5,999 nucleotides of DNA from contig OMSM01000496.1 of the NCBI GenBank assembly GCA_900313745.1, forward strand, positions 1 through 5,999. The letters are read 5' to 3'. Positions within the stretch are counted from its first letter, which is position 1, and each line of letters opens with the position of its first letter. The notes under the pieces are model-generated. The model searched no databases. It was not told where the DNA came from and saw only the letters and a list, made by a program, of their open reading frames with translations. The position numbers and the translations under genes are program-made. The stretch comes from an uncultured Lachnospiraceae bacterium. GTDB lineage: Bacteria; Bacillota; Clostridia; Lachnospirales; Lachnospiraceae. Shown in pieces: positions 1 to 5,563 of this stretch.

Positions 1-311
1 CTGTGCCCGAAGTCAAAGTTTTCCTCCTCCATCATCCGGTCGCTCAATCCCCAGGGATGGCCTTTATCCGGCACGTCCTCTCCTCCCCAACTGATCTCGT
101 GCATGTAGTCCAGCACCGTGACCGGAAGGCCAAGCAGCCCTGCAGTACATTCTGCCGTCTCCCGCGCCCTCCCGTTCGGCGAGGAATAAATCTCCGTGAT
201 TCCTTCTCCCGCAAGCCTCACCGCCGCTGCCTCCGCCTGAGTTCTCCCCGTCGGTGTGAGACAGTCGTTGGTATAATCCGGCTCACCGTAGCGCACAAAC
301 AGTAACCTCAT
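1..311 (-). CDS. Histidine phosphatase (phosphoglycerate mutase-like) family protein, 3' end outside window, atypical RYGE motif
   Basis: The first 103 residues are visible; the C-terminus lies beyond the left edge. The protein opens MRLLFVRYGEPDY, the beta-1 strand and active-site loop of the histidine phosphatase superfamily, followed by LTPTGRTQAEAAAVRL (the usual LT..G..QA helix), then IYSSPNGRARETAE at 41-54, which supplies the second conserved arginine region, and HEISWG at 71-76, where family members carry E(I/C).WG. Superfamily enzymes transfer or remove phosphate through a phospho-histidine in RHG(E/D). Here that residue is Tyr8 (codon TAC, plus-strand bases 288-290) while Arg7, Gly9 and Glu10 are kept, so ordinary catalysis is doubtful. 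The distal catalytic His cannot be seen. The ATG at 309-311 is supported by a strong AGGAGGGGG five bases upstream. It follows the AraC gene by 51 bp and may be cotranscribed with it. Family assignment is confident; substrate and activity are unknown. Confidence 0.85.
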   Translation of the reverse strand, partial: MRLLFVRYGEPDYTNDCLTPTGRTQAEAAAVRLAGEGITEIYSSPNGRARETAECTAGLLGLPVTVLDYMHEISWGGEDVPDKGHPWGLSDRMMEEENFDFGH

Positions 312-316
312 CTCAT

Positions 317-325
317 CCCCCTCCT
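317..325 (-). promoter_or_regulatory. Ribosome binding site of the histidine phosphatase-like gene
   Basis: Read on the minus strand this is AGGAGGGGG, five bases before the ATG at 309-311. It fixes that start. The rest of the 51-bp gap (312-362) shows no hairpin followed by a T-run, so I see no terminator separating this gene from the AraC gene upstream. Confidence 0.75.
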
Positions 326-362
326 GCAAAACCTGCTTACTCCGCTCTTTTTCCGGAACTAA

Positions 363-1607
363 TTATACTTCCTGTTCTTTTCGCCTGCTTTTCCTGTACT
401 GCGCGGGAGACATCCCTGTGATCTCCCGGAAGCTCTGGATGAAGTAATTGGGCGTATTGAAGGCCAGTTCCTCCGCGATCTCCCTTACCTCCAGCTTCGT
501 CGACTCGAGCAGCACCTTCGCGCGCTGCACCTTTTTCTCCCGGATATAGCCCGCCACCGACATGCCGGTCTCCTTCCTGAATTTCTCCGTGAGATAATAA
601 TCCGTATATCCCACCAGCGACGCGAGCTCCGATGTGCGGATTTTCCGGTCCAGGCTAAGCTCAATGAAGTCGCAGCACTTCTGTATCTCGTGCGAATAAT
701 TCGGGTTCGACCGCACATAGTGCACGCGGTAGATGAAATCATGGTACATGGACAGGGAGAGCGCCGCGAGCTCTCCCGAATCCGTACAGTCCTCCGCCGC
801 CTGGATATAGGAGTCCCCGAGGGCATACGCGGTCTCCGGGGAGAGCCCTCCCTCCATCGCCGCGCGGCTGACCAGGGTGGTGAAAACCACGATGCTTGTC
901 TTCATCTGCCGCAGAGGATCCTTTCCCTTTATCGGAACTCCCCCGCTCAGACTGGCGCTGCCCTGCAGAACGCGCTGATAATTGATCTCTCCCCTGCGAA
1001 CCATATCGAGCAGTGCCTGCTCGGCACGGTATATCTGGCCTCTGTCCCGGGTGCTGATCCCGCTGCCCTCTCCAATTCCCTCCCTTGAAGCCGGCTGATG
1101 CAGGATATCCGACACCCCGAGATGTTCCCCGGTGAGCGTATTGTGGATCATGATGACATAGCGGATGAACACCGCGTAAGCGATCACCGGAAGCTCGGGG
1201 AGCATCGCGGCAAGCTGCTCCGCCCACTGCATGCTCTCCCCGGAATGGATAAACGGATCAACAGCCCGGCGCAGCTGCTGCTTCTCCGGACGGGAGTAGA
1301 AGACCGGGCCGATGACGCAGATGAGATCCCTGTCCCTCCCGGTACCTCTGGTCACCGCCCACTGCATGCCCGCAGGGGACCCGATCATCCGGGGAGCCGC
1401 GGAGTTCCGAACGCAGGAAAGCGCTTTATCCAGTCCCCCAAGTATCCGGAAGGACATGCCAAGCGTCTTCCTCTCCTCCTCCGGACACGATGAGGAGATC
1501 TCCTCCCCTCCGGCGGAGTAATACCAGATATAGCATTTTTCTCCCCTCGGAATGCAGGACTCCAGGAGCAGAAGGCTGCTTTCCCCCCGTGCGTTCTCCC
1601 GTGCCAT
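363..1607 (-). CDS. AraC-family transcriptional regulator with uncharacterised N-terminal sensor region
   Basis: A 414-residue cytoplasmic DNA-binding protein. The C-terminal 110 residues (about 305-412) are a full AraC/XylS domain with two helix-turn-helix units: IRTSELASLVGYTDYYLTEK (323-342, first recognition helix around YTDYYLTEKFRKETG) and VREIAEELAFNTPNYFIQSF (374-393), ending in the hallmark FREITGMSPAQYRK (393-406). The N-terminal part is not a recognisable cupin. It contains MQWAV and VIGPVFYS (81-105) and a central helical stretch, SRAAMEGGLSPETAYALGDSYI (247-268), of a kind I recall in long Firmicutes AraC regulators; its ligand is unknown. There are no membrane segments. The ATG at 1605-1607 is chosen because AGGAGAGGA lies just upstream. 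It stands divergent to a GPH symporter/GH2 operon, so the likely role is sugar-responsive activator of that operon and perhaps autoregulator. The fold call is firm; the regulatory target is inferred from position. Confidence 0.93.
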   Translation of the reverse strand: MARENARGESSLLLLESCIPRGEKCYIWYYSAGGEEISSSCPEEERKTLGMSFRILGGLDKALSCVRNSAAPRMIGSPAGMQWAVTRGTGRDRDLICVIGPVFYSRPEKQQLRRAVDPFIHSGESMQWAEQLAAMLPELPVIAYAVFIRYVIMIHNTLTGEHLGVSDILHQPASREGIGEGSGISTRDRGQIYRAEQALLDMVRRGEINYQRVLQGSASLSGGVPIKGKDPLRQMKTSIVVFTTLVSRAAMEGGLSPETAYALGDSYIQAAEDCTDSGELAALSLSMYHDFIYRVHYVRSNPNYSHEIQKCCDFIELSLDRKIRTSELASLVGYTDYYLTEKFRKETGMSVAGYIREKKVQRAKVLLESTKLEVREIAEELAFNTPNYFIQSFREITGMSPAQYRKSRRKEQEV

Positions 1608-1613
1608 GTCTTA

Positions 1614-1622
1614 TCCTCTCCT
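1614..1622 (-). promoter_or_regulatory. Ribosome binding site of the AraC-family gene
   Basis: The minus strand reads AGGAGAGGA, two overlapping purine-rich cores (AGGAG ten bases and GAGGA six bases before the ATG). It supports the start at 1605-1607. Confidence 0.65.
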
Positions 1623-1636
1623 GTTATGTCTTCTCT

Positions 1637-1662
1637 GCCGGGAAGCTGCACACAGCTCCGGC
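1637..1662 (-). other. Imperfect hairpin in the leader of the AraC gene
   Basis: On the plus strand GCCGG-GA-AGCTG, loop CACA, CAGCT-CCGGC: two 5-bp stems separated by a two-base bulge, with a 4-base loop. It lies about 30 bases ahead of the AraC start codon, within the likely 5' leader on the minus strand. It could be a leader structure or a dyad binding site. It is not a terminator of any visible gene, because no gene ends here. Confidence 0.35.
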
Positions 1663-1679
1663 GGCTTTTCCTGACTCCT

Positions 1680-1708
1680 ATAATAACCCGAATTTTTGTA
1701 ACTTTGCA
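1680..1708 (-). promoter_or_regulatory. Weak candidate promoter for the AraC gene
   Basis: On the minus strand TATTAT (plus 1680-1685) matches the -10 consensus at five of six bases. Seventeen bases upstream is only TGCAAA, a poor -35. Position is reasonable (leader of about 65 bases), but the evidence is thin. The plus strand of the same spot reads a perfect TATAAT (1679-1684) without a -35 partner, which may be chance in an AT-rich patch. Confidence 0.22.
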
Positions 1709-1757
1709 CTGATTATTGGATTTACCCGGGATCGCCGGTTTTCCTACAATTGTTACA
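1697..1757. repeat. Inverted hexamer pair TGTAAC / GTTACA flanking the promoter area
   Basis: TGTAAC at 1697-1702 and its exact reverse complement GTTACA at 1752-1757 lie 55 bp centre to centre, one on each side of the candidate rightward -35. The second copy overlaps the candidate start-point area just after the TACAAT -10 and adjoins the small palindrome ACAATTGT (1746-1753). Spaced half-sites on both sides of a divergent promoter would suit AraC-type DNA looping or competition, but six-base matches can arise by chance. Confidence 0.25.
1721..1750 (+). promoter_or_regulatory. Candidate sigma-A-type promoter of the transporter/GH2/epimerase operon
   Basis: TTTACC (1721-1726, four of six matches to TTGACA) and TACAAT (1745-1750, five of six to TATAAT) are 18 bases apart. 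Transcription would start near 1757, giving a leader of about 58 bases before the ATG at 1815. A poor -35 with a good -10 suits an activator-dependent promoter, consistent with the divergent AraC protein. Confidence 0.4.
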
Positions 1758-1769
1758 GATAAACCGTCA

Positions 1770-1791
1770 CCGGACCGCGGGACCTGTCCGG
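1770..1791 (+). other. Small GC hairpin in the operon leader, just before the transporter ribosome binding site
   Basis: CCGGAC (1770-1775) pairs with GTCCGG (1786-1791) around a 10-base loop, about 10 bases before the AAAGGAG site. If formed in the mRNA it could influence ribosome access or message stability. It is short and could be chance in GC-rich sequence; there is no T-run, so it is not a terminator. Confidence 0.3.
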
Positions 1792-1801
1792 GCAAATATG
1801 G

Positions 1802-1808
1802 AAAGGAG
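1802..1808 (+). promoter_or_regulatory. Ribosome binding site deciding the transporter start
   Basis: AAAGGAG lies six bases before the ATG at 1815-1817. The same frame is open further upstream to an ATG at 1716, but that one has no purine-rich site ahead of it and would add 33 residues unlike any transporter N-terminus, so 1815 is preferred. Confidence 0.8.
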
Positions 1809-1814
1809 CACAAC

Positions 1815-3293
1815 ATGGCAAAGGAACATCTCACACAGAGCGAAATCGACGGCATCCAGTACCGCCGCGCAAAACTTTGGCAGATCATTCTGGTCGCCTT
1901 CAACGCCTTCAACGGCATGGCCGTCTATTTCCTCATCGGTCTTGCCAGCTACTCCGCGAGCATCGGTTACGGCATCGCGACCCTTGTCGTCGGCGGTCTT
2001 CTCACCTTCACCCGCATTTTCGACGCGATCACCGACCCCATCCTCGCATTTGTCTACGACCGGGTCAACACCCCCTGGGGCAAGGTCCGCCCCCTGATGA
2101 TCACAGGCTGGGCGGTGCAGAGCATCGGCCTCCTCTGCATGTTCAACTTCTTCTCCAGCAAGGGCCACGGCATCGCGACGTTTCTTGGCTTCTACATGCT
2201 CTATGTCGTGGGCTACACGATCGTCAACATGACGGCCCAGACCCTGCCCGCCCTCTTAACCAATGACCCGAAGCAGCGCCCCACTGTCGGCGTCTGGCAG
2301 ACCGTGTTCAACTACATGGTTCCCATGGCCCTGAACATCGTTGTCTATACCGTACTGATGCCCTCCTTCGGCGGAAGCTTCAACCAGGAATTCCTGAACG
2401 TCGTCACCTGGCTCTGCGTCGCGATCTCCTTCTTCGGAGTCGTCTCCGTCTGCTTCGGCATTGCGGAGTATGACCGCCCCGAGAACTTCCGCGGCATCGG
2501 GAAAACCGAGCGTCTCAAGGTGAAGGATATGGCCGAGGTACTAAAGAACAACAAGCCTCTGCAGAGCTACATCATCTCCGCGGCATCCGACAAGGTCGCC
2601 CAGCAGGCGTCCTCCGCCTCGATAGTCGGCACGCTCCTCAGCGGAATCCTCATCGGCAACATGGGCCTTGCGACCACCTTAAGCGTGATCGGGATGCTGC
2701 CCTCCATCCTCTTCGCCGTCATCGGCGCCCGCTACGCCGGAAAGCACGGCAACAAGGAATCCATCGTCACCTGGACCAGGAACTGCATCTTTGCCAACAT
2801 CGCGATAATCGCATTCTTCTTCATTACCCGTGTCACCGCCGGGACGGAGTCCATCGCGTCCATGGGTGTCACCATGATCCTCTATGTGCTGCTTACACTG
2901 GTTACCAACGGCTTCGCCATGTGCGTCACCACCGCCAATACCGCGTTTATGGCGGACATTATAGACTATGAGCTGGACCGCGGCGGCAAATACATCCCTG
3001 CTGTCGTCTCCGGCACCTACAGCCTTATCGACAAGATCGTCTCCTCCTTCTCTGCGGCAATCGCAACCGGATGCGTCGCATTAATCGGCTACACATCCAC
3101 CATGCCCCAGCCCGGTGATCCCAACACCGCAGGTGTGTTCTGGATGACCATGTTCCTTCGCTACGGTCTCGCGATACTCGGATGGATCTGCACGCTGCTC
3201 GCTATGAAGAGCTGCCGTCTGGACAAGGCAGCGATGGTCGAGGTCCAGAGGCGGATCGCCGACAGGAAAGCTGCGGCACAGAACAGCCTCTGA
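1815..3293 (+). CDS. GPH-family (MelB-like) sugar:cation symporter, MFS superfamily
   Basis: A 492-residue integral membrane protein that should import a glycoside together with Na+ or H+. It starts with a short cytoplasmic tail (to about 20), then hydrophobic segments spread over the length as expected for 12 helices. Family marks seen: TRIFDAITDPI (66-76), whose Asp70 and Asp74 match the cation-site aspartates of MelB helix II; DRVNTPWGKVRP (82-93), the MFS loop 2-3 signature; LLTNDPKQRPTVGVWQ (147-162) after helix IV; a charged central loop (about 217-250); and ADIIDYELDRGGKY (380-393) followed by LIDKIVSSFS (404-413), the C-half GPH signature. Length is near the family norm (about 450-500). 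It ends in tandem stops TGA TAA. It is first in the operon, 32 bp before the GH2 gene, implying it feeds that enzyme. The family is firm; the transported sugar is inferred to be a beta-galactoside, beta-glucuronide or similar. Confidence 0.93.
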   Translation: MAKEHLTQSEIDGIQYRRAKLWQIILVAFNAFNGMAVYFLIGLASYSASIGYGIATLVVGGLLTFTRIFDAITDPILAFVYDRVNTPWGKVRPLMITGWAVQSIGLLCMFNFFSSKGHGIATFLGFYMLYVVGYTIVNMTAQTLPALLTNDPKQRPTVGVWQTVFNYMVPMALNIVVYTVLMPSFGGSFNQEFLNVVTWLCVAISFFGVVSVCFGIAEYDRPENFRGIGKTERLKVKDMAEVLKNNKPLQSYIISAASDKVAQQASSASIVGTLLSGILIGNMGLATTLSVIGMLPSILFAVIGARYAGKHGNKESIVTWTRNCIFANIAIIAFFFITRVTAGTESIASMGVTMILYVLLTLVTNGFAMCVTTANTAFMADIIDYELDRGGKYIPAVVSGTYSLIDKIVSSFSAAIATGCVALIGYTSTMPQPGDPNTAGVFWMTMFLRYGLAILGWICTLLAMKSCRLDKAAMVEVQRRIADRKAAAQNSL

Positions 3294-3310
3294 TAATCAT
3301 CTGAACAGTC

Positions 3311-3316
3311 AAGGAG
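3311..3316 (+). promoter_or_regulatory. Ribosome binding site of the GH2 gene
   Basis: AAGGAG lies nine bases before the ATG at 3326. The 32-bp gap after the transporter stop holds only this site and no terminator, which supports cotranscription. Confidence 0.75.
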
Positions 3317-3325
3317 TACAAACCA

Positions 3326-5563
3326 ATGAGAAAAATCACTGTGCTTAAGGACGGCTGGCACTTCGTCCACGGGGACATCTCCCCGGAAACCGCACCGGAA
3401 TACCTCAACGGAGGGGAGTCCGTAACCCTCCCCCACACCTGGAACAGCATAGACGGCCAGGACGGCGGCAACGACTATTACCGCGGGACATGCTGGTACA
3501 TCCGTGAGCTTACCCCTGCGGAAACATCCGGCGAGTGCCTCTTTATCGAGTTCGCCGGAGCGGCGATGACCGCCGAAGTCTACCTCAACGGGGCAAAACT
3601 TGTCCGCCACGAGGGCGGTTTTTCCGCCTTCCGCGCCGAACTCACCGGAAAACTCGGGGAGAAGAACATCCTGGCCGTCTCCGTGAACAACGAAGACAAT
3701 ACCACGGTATATCCGCAGAAAGCGGACTTCACCTTCTACGGCGGCCTGTACCGCGAGGTGCGTCTGATCTCCGTCCCCGCAGAGCACTTCGAGCTTCTTA
3801 AGGACGGCACCCCCGGCATCAAGGTCACCCCCGAGGTCGACCTCGCAGCACACACGGCGATGGTCACGGTGGAGACCTGGCACAACGCAGGTTCTGTCGA
3901 GATCACGGTCAACGGGGAGACCAGGACGGCGGAGCGTTCTGCGACTTTCTTTATCCGGGACGTACACCTCTGGGACGGCATGGACGACCCCTACCTTTAC
4001 ACCGCATCGGCAAAGCTTCCCGGAGGCGACGAAGTTTCCGCCCGCTTCGGCTGCCGCAGATTTGAAGTCGACCCGCAGAAGGGCTTCTTCTTAAACGGCA
4101 GGAGCTATCCGCTGCGCGGCGTATCGCGCCACCAGGACCTGAAGGGCAAAGGCAATGCCCTCCTTGCGGAGGACCACGCTGCAGACATGGAGATCATCCG
4201 TGAGCTTGGCGCCACCTCACTCCGCCTCGCGCACTACCAGCATGCCCAGGAGTTCTACGATCTCTGCGACGAAAACGGTCTCATCGTCTGGGCGGAAATT
4301 CCCTATATCACCATGCATATGCCGGGCGGCAGGGAGAACACCCTTAGCCAGATGCGCGAGCTCATCACCCAGTGCTATAACCACCCTTCCATCGCGGTCT
4401 GGGGGCTTTCCAACGAGATCACCGCGGCCAGTGCCGTCGACGGGGATCTCCTGGAAAACCACCGTCTCCTGAACGACCTGTGCCACCACATGGACAGCAC
4501 GAGACTGACCACCATGGCCGACGTCTTCATGCTGGAGACCGACAGCCCCATACTGGACATCCCGGACATCAACAGCTACAACCTCTACTTCGGCTGGTAT
4601 CTGGGCGAGCTGGAGCAGAATGACGAGTTTTTCGACGAGTACCACGAGGCCCATCCGGACCGTGTCATCGGCCTCTCGGAGTACGGCGCGGACGCTAATC
4701 CCGCCTTCCACTCCTCTGTCCCCGAACGGGGCGACTACACGGAGGAATACCAGGCGCTGTATCACGAGCATATGCTTAAGATGATTGAGGAGCGCCCCTA
4801 CCTCTGGGCGACGCATGTCTGGAACCTCTTCGATTTCGCGGCGGACGGCCGCGACGAGGGCGGAAAGCACGGCGAGAACCAGAAGGGGCTCGTCACCTTT
4901 GACCGCTCGCTCCGCAAGGATGCCTTCTATCTTTACAAGGCTGCGTGGAACAGGAAAACGCCCTTCGTCCATCTCTGCGGAAAGCGCTATGTGAACCGCG
5001 CCGAGGACACCACGGAGATCAAGGTCTACTCCAACCTCAATACCGTGCGTCTCTACGTGGACGGGGTGCAGGCAGGCGAGGAGACGGGACGGACGGTATT
5101 CCGCTTCCGCATCCCTCTTACAGGTGAGCACCTCATCCGCGCGGAGGCCTTCCCGTCCGGCTCCGTGCAGGAATTCCCCGGGGATGCTGACGCCAGGGAG
5201 CAGGCTGTAAGCGACAGCATGTGCGTGCGCCGCGTGTCAGAGCCGGATGAGAGCTATATCTTCAATAAGGCAGCCGCCGCGGTCACGAACTGGTTTGATT
5301 CCGCGGATCTCGATCCGGACTGTTTCTCCGTGCAGGACACCCTGGAAGTCCTCCGCTCCAATCCGAGAGCAGGGGCGGTCATCGATGCAATGATGGCAAA
5401 GAGTGCCGCCTCCCGCGGGGACGTCGCCGACTCGGTCAAAGACAACCCCGCACTGCAGAAGATGCTCGGCCGCATGACCATGATCAGCCTGCTGAAGCAG
5501 GCCGGCGCCGATGAGGAAAGCATCCTTCAGCTGAACAGGGTTTTACAGGGGATTCATCGATGA
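3326..5563 (+). CDS. Cytoplasmic glycoside hydrolase family 2 beta-glycosidase (beta-galactosidase / beta-glucuronidase type) with helical C-terminal extension
   Basis: A 745-residue retaining beta-glycosidase; no signal peptide, so it acts on imported sugars. Order of domains: GH2 jelly-roll sugar-binding domain (about 1-155, with LPHTWN 35-40, EVYLNG 84-89 and YGGLYREVRL 138-147), immunoglobulin-like domain (about 157-247), TIM barrel (about 248-545), a short beta domain (about 546-636) and an alpha-helical tail (about 641-745). Catalytic marks: LRGVSRHQD (263-271), SLRLAHYQH (298-306), acid/base Glu364 in WGLSNEI (bases 4415-4417), YFGWY (421-425), nucleophile Glu452 in GLSEYG (4679-4681), and VWNLFDF (498-504). 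All expected residues are intact. NQK at 518-520 sits where beta-glucuronidases have their NxK carboxylate-binding motif, but many GH2 beta-galactosidases also have N.KGLV here, so specificity is open. It is second in the operon and overlaps the next gene by four bases. Confidence 0.94.
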   Translation: MRKITVLKDGWHFVHGDISPETAPEYLNGGESVTLPHTWNSIDGQDGGNDYYRGTCWYIRELTPAETSGECLFIEFAGAAMTAEVYLNGAKLVRHEGGFSAFRAELTGKLGEKNILAVSVNNEDNTTVYPQKADFTFYGGLYREVRLISVPAEHFELLKDGTPGIKVTPEVDLAAHTAMVTVETWHNAGSVEITVNGETRTAERSATFFIRDVHLWDGMDDPYLYTASAKLPGGDEVSARFGCRRFEVDPQKGFFLNGRSYPLRGVSRHQDLKGKGNALLAEDHAADMEIIRELGATSLRLAHYQHAQEFYDLCDENGLIVWAEIPYITMHMPGGRENTLSQMRELITQCYNHPSIAVWGLSNEITAASAVDGDLLENHRLLNDLCHHMDSTRLTTMADVFMLETDSPILDIPDINSYNLYFGWYLGELEQNDEFFDEYHEAHPDRVIGLSEYGADANPAFHSSVPERGDYTEEYQALYHEHMLKMIEERPYLWATHVWNLFDFAADGRDEGGKHGENQKGLVTFDRSLRKDAFYLYKAAWNRKTPFVHLCGKRYVNRAEDTTEIKVYSNLNTVRLYVDGVQAGEETGRTVFRFRIPLTGEHLIRAEAFPSGSVQEFPGDADAREQAVSDSMCVRRVSEPDESYIFNKAAAAVTNWFDSADLDPDCFSVQDTLEVLRSNPRAGAVIDAMMAKSAASRGDVADSVKDNPALQKMLGRMTMISLLKQAGADEESILQLNRVLQGIHR
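5547..5552 (+). promoter_or_regulatory. Ribosome binding site of the epimerase-like gene, inside the GH2 coding end
   Basis: AGGGGA lies seven bases before the ATG at 5560, within the last codons of the GH2 gene. With the ATGA stop/start overlap it points to translational coupling. Confidence 0.6.

Larger units (their letters stand above)
1608..1814. promoter_or_regulatory. Divergent intergenic control region between AraC regulator and transporter operon
   Basis: This 207-bp stretch separates the two divergent start codons and is the only long non-coding stretch in the window. The middle (about 1679-1761) is visibly richer in A and T than the flanking genes, as expected for promoters. It holds candidate promoters for both directions, an inverted hexamer repeat, and one small hairpin in each 5' leader, listed separately. 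An open frame runs through part of it ahead of the transporter, but it lacks a good ribosome binding site. I saw no convincing catabolite-repression (cre) consensus. Confidence 0.7.

Noticed and set aside
3..305. Plus-strand open frame of 100 codons at the left edge
   Set aside because: It is antisense to the recognisable histidine phosphatase sequence and is arginine/proline-rich without a matching family.
1637..1670. Rho-independent terminator on the plus strand (hairpin followed by GGCTTTTC)
   Set aside because: No plus-strand gene ends upstream, the T-run is only four bases and the stem is bulged.
1716..1814. N-terminal extension of the transporter from an upstream ATG
   Set aside because: No ribosome binding site before 1716, the segment covers the candidate promoter, and the ATG at 1815 has an AAAGGAG site at ideal distance with a normal family N-terminus.
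1385..1918. Minus-strand open frame of 177 codons overlapping the AraC start and the intergenic region
   Set aside because: It runs through both divergent starts, shares no protein family features and is out of frame with the clear AraC gene.
3294..3325. Internal promoter or terminator between transporter and GH2
   Set aside because: Only 32 bases, holding a second stop codon and a ribosome binding site; no hairpin and no -10/-35 pair.
3161..3967. Minus-strand open frame of 268 codons across the transporter end and GH2 start
   Set aside because: It spans two genuine plus-strand genes, has no recognisable domain and reads like a codon-bias shadow.
4217..5131. Long minus-strand open frame (304 codons) opposite the GH2 gene
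   Set aside because: It lies wholly antisense to conserved GH2 catalytic sequence and its translation is low-complexity Val/Glu/Arg-rich with no family resemblance. It is a shadow of GC-biased third positions.
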